Source: Desulfocicer vacuolatum DSM 3385
Lineage (GTDB): Bacteria > Desulfobacterota > Desulfobacteria > Desulfobacterales > Desulfobacteraceae
NCBI RefSeq assembly: GCF_900176365.1
Contig: NZ_FWXY01000005.1
Location: forward strand, 124,001-188,000
Direction: 5' to 3'
Length of the DNA: 64,000 bases
In this document: in pieces, positions 58,160-64,000 of the stretch
Position numbering within the stretch: the stretch's first letter is position 1
Layout: every line of letters starts with the position of its first letter
Notes under the pieces: model-generated
Seen by the model: only the letters and a program-made list of their open reading frames with translations
Database searches by the model: none
What the model was told of the DNA's origin: nothing
Position numbers and translations under genes: made by a program

Positions 58160-59290
58160 TTACGAAATCCCGGTGATATCTTGGAATTCATTTTCCATGA
58201 AAACAGACAAAGGCGGGGCCTCATCCACATCTTTACCGGGAATATAGGAAAATCCCTTCTGGGCCTTTTCTCCCACCAGTTTAAAAAGCTGGGCCAGGGG
58301 AATATCATTGGGGCAGGCATTGGAACACTGGCCGCATCCCACGCAGGAAAGCCCCATGTGAATCATGCGGGTGATGTGAAAAAACATGGTATCCGTGGGC
58401 ATTTTAAGCCCTCCTTTGGCCCTGGCCCATCCCTGGTATTGAAAGGGCTCATAATCCACCACATCGGTGTTAAATACACATTCTTTGCAAAAGCAAACCG
58501 GGCAGGCCACCCGGCAATTATAGCAATTAATGCAGTTTGACAGGTATTGACCAAGATCCGGCAGGGTTCCTGTCTGGGCTTCCAGCTTCTGGAACACTTG
58601 TTTTTCATGGGATTTTCGAGCCGAAATAACCTGGCTTTTATCCTTATTATCTTCCCCGGCCTCAATGGTTTCCAATGTCATTGCTTCCAGGATTTTTGCA
58701 CCTTTTTCGCTTGTTCCCGTAAGGGTAATTCCCTTGTTTCCGGGATGAAAAAGCCCAAGGGTTATATCAGCAGTTTCAGGAAAGGGCCGGGTACAGATGG
58801 TGCAGGCCGTTGCAATGCTGTCATCCATGGTATCAGAAAGATTGGAACCAAGACGTTTATCCAGAAAATCCCGGGTGAATTTTTCTTTTCCATCCATGGC
58901 CTTTTCCCTGAAATCACGGTTGGAAAAGGCCCCTGCACAATCTGAAGAAATAATAATCAGATTATCCCAGTTGGCCTGTTTGATTTTCACAAGTTCCACA
59001 AAGGCCCTGACTTCACAGGGTCGTAAAAAAGCAGCCATGGGTTCCCCTGAGCTTTTTCGGGTAAGCTTGGAAACCAGTTTGGCGCTGTTCATGGGAAAGG
59101 CCGGAGAAAAGGGGTCTGCCTGATCCAGCAGATCCGGATCTGTCACCAGGGAAGGCATGACAGTATTGGTATTTTCCGATCTCAGTGGAACAAGCAAAGC
59201 CCTGTCTTCTTGGGTTTTTAAAAAGGCCTTTAGAAAGGTTCGTACCGACCCAAGATGTGTGGATTTTTCTATTTTATAAATGGGGTCCAT
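58160..59290 (-). CDS. FrhB/FdhB-type iron-sulfur subunit of the Hdr complex
   Basis: 376 residues. The central RPCEVRAFVELVK...IIISSDCAG region is typical of the F420-hydrogenase beta / formate dehydrogenase beta family, and the C-terminus holds ferredoxin-like motifs CINCYNCRVACPVCFC and CVGCGQCSNAC. In related complexes this subunit carries FAD and handles NAD(P)H, F420H2 or formate-derived electrons. The exact donor is not evident. GGGAGAAG precedes its ATG; 13 bases from mvhD, 12 bases from the next hdrA. Confidence 0.82.
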   Translation of the reverse strand: MDPIYKIEKSTHLGSVRTFLKAFLKTQEDRALLVPLRSENTNTVMPSLVTDPDLLDQADPFSPAFPMNSAKLVSKLTRKSSGEPMAAFLRPCEVRAFVELVKIKQANWDNLIIISSDCAGAFSNRDFREKAMDGKEKFTRDFLDKRLGSNLSDTMDDSIATACTICTRPFPETADITLGLFHPGNKGITLTGTSEKGAKILEAMTLETIEAGEDNKDKSQVISARKSHEKQVFQKLEAQTGTLPDLGQYLSNCINCYNCRVACPVCFCKECVFNTDVVDYEPFQYQGWARAKGGLKMPTDTMFFHITRMIHMGLSCVGCGQCSNACPNDIPLAQLFKLVGEKAQKGFSYIPGKDVDEAPPLSVFMENEFQDITGIS

Positions 59291-59303
59291 GATCCCTTCT
59301 CCC

Positions 59304-59726
59304 TTATATTACCTGTTTTAAATCTGTGTGAAGCGGCCCTTCGGCCTTTATTTCCCTGACCATGGCATCAATGGTTTCGGCAAATTCAATGCCGTCACTT
59401 GCGCCGATCCAGGTAAGACGAAGCCGTTTTTTATTAATGCCGAAATTTCCCAGAACACTGTGGAGCAGTTTTATACGTCGCCTTGCCTTGTAATTACCGT
59501 TGATATAGTGGCAGTCTCCGGGATGGCAACCGGATACCAGGACAGCATCGGCCCCCTGAAGAAAGGCCTTTAAAACATACTTGGGGTCCACCATACCGGT
59601 GCACATAACCTTGATTAATCGTACATTTTCCGGATATTTTTTCCGGGAGGTGCCGGCAAGATCCGCTGCCGTGTAAGTGCACCAGTTGCAGACAAACGCG
59701 ATGATTGTGGGTTCGAAATTTTCCAT
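59304..59726 (-). CDS. mvhD: MvhD-like [2Fe-2S] hydrogenase delta subunit homologue
   Basis: 140 residues from ATG 59726 (AAGGAG site). Conserved Cys at 13, 16, 42, 67 and 72 in FVCNWCTYTAADLAG, VMCTGMVDP and SGCHPGDCHY bind the [2Fe-2S] cluster through which electrons enter HdrA in methanogens. No hydrogenase large or small subunit is nearby, so the donor here is presumably the FrhB-type subunit or the NAD(P)H module of the first HdrA. Confidence 0.9.
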   Translation of the reverse strand: MENFEPTIIAFVCNWCTYTAADLAGTSRKKYPENVRLIKVMCTGMVDPKYVLKAFLQGADAVLVSGCHPGDCHYINGNYKARRRIKLLHSVLGNFGINKKRLRLTWIGASDGIEFAETIDAMVREIKAEGPLHTDLKQVI

Positions 59727-59739
59727 GAAACACTCCTTC

Positions 59740-62700
59740 CTATATTCCAATGGCATGGATGGCATCCATGACCCCGTTGAGTTCACTGAACAATTGTTTT
59801 TCATTAAAATGACGCACCTGGGCAGCTCCGCTGGGACAAAACCCCGAGCAGGAACCGCACCCCTTGCAAAGGGCCTCATTTACCACGGAAATTCTGCGAT
59901 TTTCGTCAAAACTTATGGCAGTGTAAGGACAAAGACCAATGCAGGTCTTGCACCCGGCACAAAGTTCCTCATCAATGTGGGACACGGTGGAGGGAATTTC
60001 CACCTCCCCCCGGGCCGCAAGCTGTAAGGATTTTGCTGCGGCCCCCGAGGCCTGGGCCACGGCATCGGGGATATCCTTGGGACCCTGGCAGGCTCCTGCA
60101 ATAAATACCCCGTCCGTTGCAGTATTCAAGGGGCCGAGTTTTGGATGTTCTTCCAGGAAAAAACCGTCGGCTCCCTGATTGATACCCAATGTGCGGCCAA
60201 TGTCCCTGGCATCCTTGCGGGCCTCCATGGCAGTGCATAAAATAACCATGTCCACCCGGGTTTTAATGACCTCTCCCAGCAGGGTGTCTTCACTGATTAC
60301 CAGGAGTTTTTCACCATGGTCCTGGGTATTTTCTCCATTTTCACCACCGGGTTGATCCTCATCCAAAGGAGCCCGGGTGATGGATGCCACCTTACCCCGG
60401 ATAAACCGGGTGCCCTCTTCCTGGCATTGAATGTAAAATTCTTCATACCCCTTTCCAAAGCATCGCATGTCAATGTAATAATTATAAACAATGGCATCGT
60501 GGCCTGCTTTTTCATGGATAAGATGTCCGTATTTCAGGGCATACATGCAGCATACCCGGGAACAATAGGTGTGATAATTAATATCCCGGCTGCCGATACA
60601 GTGTAAAATGGCAACACTTTTGGGGGTCCTGGTCAGTTCTCCCTTACTATCCCGGATGAGAATCTGTCCCCCGGTGGGGCCGGTGGCATTGCTGAGCCGT
60701 TCAAATTCAAGATTGGTGAACACATTGGGAAATTTACCATACCCATAGGGCTTCATGGGGGTGGGGTCCAGGGCGTCAAACCCTGTGGCAGTAATAATGC
60801 TGCCCACCTGTATCTCCACCGGTTCATCCTGATCCCGGTGGTTTATGGCTTCCGGTTTGCAGGCACTGACGCACTGCATGCATTCACAGCAACCACCGCA
60901 GTTGATGCAGCGCTGGGCTTCAATACGGGCACTGACCTCATCCAAACCCAGATCCACCTCTTCAAAATTGGCCACCCGGGAACCGGATGCCGTTAAAACC
61001 GGTTTGCGGCGGGGCATGATGGTGGGATTTTTGGGAAGATCAGACCACACAGGGTCAGGTTCCGGGTCAAATATGCCGGGAAAATTCTCTGCCATGGTCA
61101 TGTGAATTTTCTTTTTTATAATGTCCGGGGATTCATCTGCCGAGTTTTTAAAACGGGTATCAATGGCACACACCACCCGGTGACCGGCGGCCACTGCTTC
61201 CACCACGGTGGCAGGCCCTGTGACCGCGTCTCCTGCGGCATACACCCCGGGAACAGAGGTTTCCAGGGTTTCCGGATCCACAGTCATGGTTCCCCGTACT
61301 GTTAATTCAATGGGGCACTCACTGTCCTGCCACAGGCTGTCCACCCGCTGGCCAATGGCCGGAATCACCATGTCGCAATGAATGGTAAATTCTGAATCTG
61401 CAATGGGCACAGGTCGTCTGCGACCGCTCCCGTCGGCAGGCCCCAGTTTATTTTTTATGCACTTAATGCCTGTCACCCTGCCCTCTTCTTCGCAAATGGC
61501 CATGGGTGTTGTGAGATGTACAAACCAGATCCCTTCATCTTCTGCGCCAATAATTTCTTCTTCTTCGGCGGGCATCTGGGCCTTGCTCCGTCGATACACC
61601 ACGGTGACGGCATTGGCACCGGAACGAATGGCCACCCGGGCCGCATCCATGGCCACATTACCCCCGCCAATGACCACCACATGACCGGAAACAGGCATTT
61701 CTCCCTTTAAATTGATTTTTTTAAGAAAAGATACAGCATCCACCACCCCATGGACCGTTTCATTTTCAATGTTCATGCCCATGGGCAACTGGGCACCGAT
61801 GCCCAAAAATATCGCTTTAAATCCCTGTTCTTTCAGGGATGAAAGGGTGAAATCGCGCCCCAGACGCTGTTTGGTTTTAAGGGTGATTCCTGTGGATAAA
61901 ATATGATCAATCTCCCGGTCCAGGATCTCCGGGGGCAGACGATAATCGGGAATACCCGTGCGCAGCATGCCGCCGGGTTTATCCATGGCCTCAAAAATGG
62001 TCACCGGATATCCCTTTTGCCTTAAATAATAGGCCACGGTGAGCCCGGCAGGGCCAGAACCCACAACGGCAACGGTTTCTTTTTTTTCAGGAACCTTTGG
62101 CAGCACAATTTTACCCAAATCACCATGGTCGGCAGCCACGCGCTTTAAGTTACGAATGGAGATGGGAGCATCAATCAATGCCCTTCTACAGGCAGTTTCA
62201 CAGGGATGGGGGCAAACTCTTCCAAGAACACCGGGCAGGGGCAGACGTTCCATGATAATGGACAGGGCTTCCTGGTATTTGCCCTGTTTCACCATTTGAA
62301 CATACCCCTGGATATTGGTACCGGCAGGACAAGAGGTGCGACAGGGGGGCGTGGATTTCTTATCAATGGCAAAAGTAATGGGAACGGCCTGGGGAAAGGC
62401 CCGGTATATGGCTGTTCGATTCTGGAGTCCCACATCCCATTCACTGGGAAGTTCCACCGGACAGACTGTGGTGCACTCACCGCACCCGGTGCATTTTGAA
62501 TTAACATACCGGGCCTTTTTGCGCACGGTCACCGTGTAATTGCCAATATATCCGGACACATTTTCCACCACTGCATTGGACAATAAATTAATGTGATCGT
62601 TCTGGGCCGTTTCCACCATTTTAGGGGTACCGATGCAGGCCGCGCAATCCAGGGTGGGAAAGGTTTTATCAAACTGGAGCATGTGACCGCCAATGGTGGT

Positions 62701-63219
62701 ATCTTTTTCCACAAGCCAGGCAGTGAGGCCGGAATTGCCAATATCAATGGCCGCCTGCATGCCTGCAATGCCCCCGCCCACCACCATGATATCCGGATGA
62801 ATGGCCACCTTTCTCTGGGCCAGGGACTGATGAAAGTTCACCCGGGCCAGGGCCGCTGCTGCCAGGGTTTTTGCCTTTTTGGTGGCACTGTCCCTGTCAT
62901 CGGTGACCCAGGAGACCTGCTCCCTCACCGAGGCCATTTGAAATTGATAGGGATTAAGGCCGGATCGGGATAAAACACTTTGAAATGTTTTTTCATGGAG
63001 ACGGGGGGAACAGGATGCCACCACCACCCGGTTGAGCTTGTAATCCCGGATATCCTTTTCTATGAGCTCCTGACCGGGATCGGAACACATGAATTTGTAG
63101 TCCCTGGATATCACCACGTTTTTAATGGTTTTGGCATAGGCTGCCACCTCTTCCACGCGGACCATACCGGCAATGTTGATGCCGCAGTGACAGACATAAA
63201 ATCCTATTCTGATATTCAT
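59740..63219 (-). CDS. hdrA: HdrA with inserted GltD/NfnB-like NAD(P)H module
   Basis: 1159 residues. The N-terminal HdrA part has YVCHCGINIAG, the FAD site VGGGIAG (147-153), DCAACIGTPKM and a ferredoxin motif CTGCGECTTVC. At about 290 a module of about 410 residues begins: PPCRTSCPAGTNIQGY, CPHPCETACRR, a FAD site VVGSGPAGLTVAYYLR and an NAD(P)-binding VVIGGGNVAMDAARVA, the architecture of glutamate synthase small subunit or NfnB. HdrA sequence then resumes (CINCGGCCECMQCVSAC, HCIGSRD, YIDMRCFGK), ending with CAGCKTCIGLC and CKGCGSCSGFC. It likely oxidises or reduces NAD(P)H within the Hdr complex. GGGAGA precedes its ATG; first gene of the operon. Confidence 0.88.
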   Translation of the reverse strand: MNIRIGFYVCHCGINIAGMVRVEEVAAYAKTIKNVVISRDYKFMCSDPGQELIEKDIRDYKLNRVVVASCSPRLHEKTFQSVLSRSGLNPYQFQMASVREQVSWVTDDRDSATKKAKTLAAAALARVNFHQSLAQRKVAIHPDIMVVGGGIAGMQAAIDIGNSGLTAWLVEKDTTIGGHMLQFDKTFPTLDCAACIGTPKMVETAQNDHINLLSNAVVENVSGYIGNYTVTVRKKARYVNSKCTGCGECTTVCPVELPSEWDVGLQNRTAIYRAFPQAVPITFAIDKKSTPPCRTSCPAGTNIQGYVQMVKQGKYQEALSIIMERLPLPGVLGRVCPHPCETACRRALIDAPISIRNLKRVAADHGDLGKIVLPKVPEKKETVAVVGSGPAGLTVAYYLRQKGYPVTIFEAMDKPGGMLRTGIPDYRLPPEILDREIDHILSTGITLKTKQRLGRDFTLSSLKEQGFKAIFLGIGAQLPMGMNIENETVHGVVDAVSFLKKINLKGEMPVSGHVVVIGGGNVAMDAARVAIRSGANAVTVVYRRSKAQMPAEEEEIIGAEDEGIWFVHLTTPMAICEEEGRVTGIKCIKNKLGPADGSGRRRPVPIADSEFTIHCDMVIPAIGQRVDSLWQDSECPIELTVRGTMTVDPETLETSVPGVYAAGDAVTGPATVVEAVAAGHRVVCAIDTRFKNSADESPDIIKKKIHMTMAENFPGIFDPEPDPVWSDLPKNPTIMPRRKPVLTASGSRVANFEEVDLGLDEVSARIEAQRCINCGGCCECMQCVSACKPEAINHRDQDEPVEIQVGSIITATGFDALDPTPMKPYGYGKFPNVFTNLEFERLSNATGPTGGQILIRDSKGELTRTPKSVAILHCIGSRDINYHTYCSRVCCMYALKYGHLIHEKAGHDAIVYNYYIDMRCFGKGYEEFYIQCQEEGTRFIRGKVASITRAPLDEDQPGGENGENTQDHGEKLLVISEDTLLGEVIKTRVDMVILCTAMEARKDARDIGRTLGINQGADGFFLEEHPKLGPLNTATDGVFIAGACQGPKDIPDAVAQASGAAAKSLQLAARGEVEIPSTVSHIDEELCAGCKTCIGLCPYTAISFDENRRISVVNEALCKGCGSCSGFCPSGAAQVRHFNEKQLFSELNGVMDAIHAIGI

Positions 63220-63495
63220 TTACATCTCCCTTTTTATCGTACATTTTTGTATCATTTTAGAAATCAATCTTAAAGAATAATAACTTCGCAAATTCTACGT
63301 TGGCCGGGATTTCAACAAATATATTGTGATTCAGATACAAGTCTTGACACAATATAGAATTATAACTGCCAAAATTTACATCGGGTTTAAATGCTGAATA
63401 AATTGATCCTTTTTATATATCAGGGAATCTGGACGTCTCGTGTGCATGTCCGCAGGTGTTATCATGGCGCGGACGATACATCCAAGCTCCCACCT
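63220..63495. other. Leader region of the hdr operon
   Basis: 276 bases between the lone receiver gene and hdrA, A+T-rich, containing the inverted repeat at 63321-63355. I could not identify a clear promoter. Confidence 0.45.
63321..63355. promoter_or_regulatory. Inverted repeat upstream of the hdr operon
   Basis: ATATTGTG and CACAATAT, perfect eight-base arms separated by 19 bases, about 100 bases before the hdrA start. It could be an operator with sites two helical turns apart, or a hairpin in the leader. Confidence 0.4.
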
Positions 63496-63900
63496 TTAAG
63501 TTATTTCGGAGTCAATCCTTAACATGAGCTGATTTATCTGCTCTATGAGTTCGTCTTCCTGCAAGGGTTTTTCAAGAAATGGAATTTCCGCAGGAGAGAT
63601 GTAAAGTCCTGTTCCAAGTTGCAATTTATGACGGAAAAAAAGAACTTTTAACGGAATGGCAGAGATGAACAGTATGGGTGTTTTTTTTGCGTGGGTTAAC
63701 AGCGTCTGCATGCCCTGGTGGGGCAACATGGCATCCAGAATAAGCATATCCGGTTCCAGGGCCTGAAATTTATCAATACCTTCCTGCTCATCGACTGCCA
63801 GGGTCACCTCAAACTGCCTGTTGGTCAACACTGTTTGAAGAAATCCGCGAATGTCTGCTTCTTGATCCACAACAAGTATCTTAGTTAATTTTTGATCCAT
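63496..63900 (-). CDS. Lone receiver-domain protein
   Basis: 134 residues, receiver only. VVDQEAD replaces one acidic residue of the usual DD pair with Gln, the phospho-acceptor is in LILDAMLP, the Ser of FISA and the Lys of FLEKPL are conserved. A segment between (LKVLFFRHKLQLGTGLYISPAEIP) is longer than in CheY. ATG 63900 follows GGCGGAG closely. It precedes the hdr operon in the same direction and may share regulation with it. Confidence 0.78.
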   Translation of the reverse strand: MDQKLTKILVVDQEADIRGFLQTVLTNRQFEVTLAVDEQEGIDKFQALEPDMLILDAMLPHQGMQTLLTHAKKTPILFISAIPLKVLFFRHKLQLGTGLYISPAEIPFLEKPLQEDELIEQINQLMLRIDSEIT

Positions 63901-64000
63901 GATCTCCGCCAATTAAATATTAACAGTTAGATGCAACATTCATATTGATGGTATGTTTTTTTAATGAATGCAATTTAGGAGCCACTTTTTTTCTACATGG

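Noticed and set aside
63321-63355. Rex or FNR binding site before the hdr operon
   Set aside because: Arms are too far apart for Rex (TTGTGA-N6-TCACAA) and do not match the FNR box.
1-64000. CRISPR array, tRNA, rRNA, insertion sequence, prophage
   Set aside because: No regularly spaced direct repeats, no cloverleaf or rRNA sequence, and no transposase, integrase or phage structural gene was recognised.

Overview
The window looks like chromosome of an anaerobic, sulfate-reducing member of the Desulfobacterota (formerly Deltaproteobacteria), most likely a Desulfobacteraceae-type organism. The basis is a Tmc transmembrane redox complex (acidic tetraheme cytochrome c3, HdrD-like protein, b-type cytochrome, Trp-rich protein), a large heterodisulfide-reductase-like (Hdr) operon with MvhD and FrhB-type subunits, a TRAP carboxylate transporter and several redox-type sensor kinases. 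Assignment is by gene content only. No rRNA, tRNA, CRISPR array, insertion sequence or phage gene was seen.

Layout. 1-7 kb: a double-Cache hybrid histidine kinase (+) faces a dctP-dctQ-dctM TRAP operon and a uspA gene (-); the dctP-dctQ spacer holds three stem-loops and a strong terminator separates dctM from uspA. 7-12.8 kb: an orphan superfamily II helicase, a class IV aminotransferase, aminopeptidase N and an uncharacterised SLOG-like protein. 12.9-18 kb: rfbB-rfbA-rfbC (dTDP-sugar synthesis, no rfbD), ispF and cysS. 18-24 kb: glnS (-) divergent from uvrB-uvrC (+). 24-30.7 kb (-): MltF-like lytic transglycosylase, parC, parE and a Bax-inhibitor-1 family protein. 31.7-37 kb (+): xseA-xseB-ispA-dxs-tlyA. 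37.3-42.2 kb: an EF-G-like GTPase (+), purC (-) and a TPR-SPOR protein (-).

42.5-51.1 kb (+) is a redox and signalling block: tmcD-tmcC-tmcB-tmcA, then a single-domain response regulator, a membrane histidine kinase whose periplasmic part carries CXXCH-type heme motifs, and a receiver-kinase hybrid. 51.2-53.0 kb is a hipBA toxin-antitoxin insertion flanked by two 105-bp copies of the 3' end of hdrB. 53.0-63.2 kb (-) is one Hdr operon: hdrA with an inserted GltD/NfnB-like NAD(P)H module, mvhD, an frhB-type subunit, a second giant hdrA (two HdrA-like halves with a complete CheY-like receiver domain between them), hdrC and hdrB. A lone receiver protein lies upstream.

How it works together (inference): the Hdr complex would move electrons between NAD(P)H, ferredoxin and a thiol/disulfide or DsrC-type partner, while Tmc connects periplasmic c-type cytochromes with cytoplasmic thiol chemistry. 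The heme-motif kinase beside tmc and the receiver domain inside HdrA suggest that phosphorelay signalling meets this energy metabolism directly. This is the strongest candidate here for an undescribed system. Intergenic regions also carry two families of short interspersed repeats, one palindromic, sometimes side by side.
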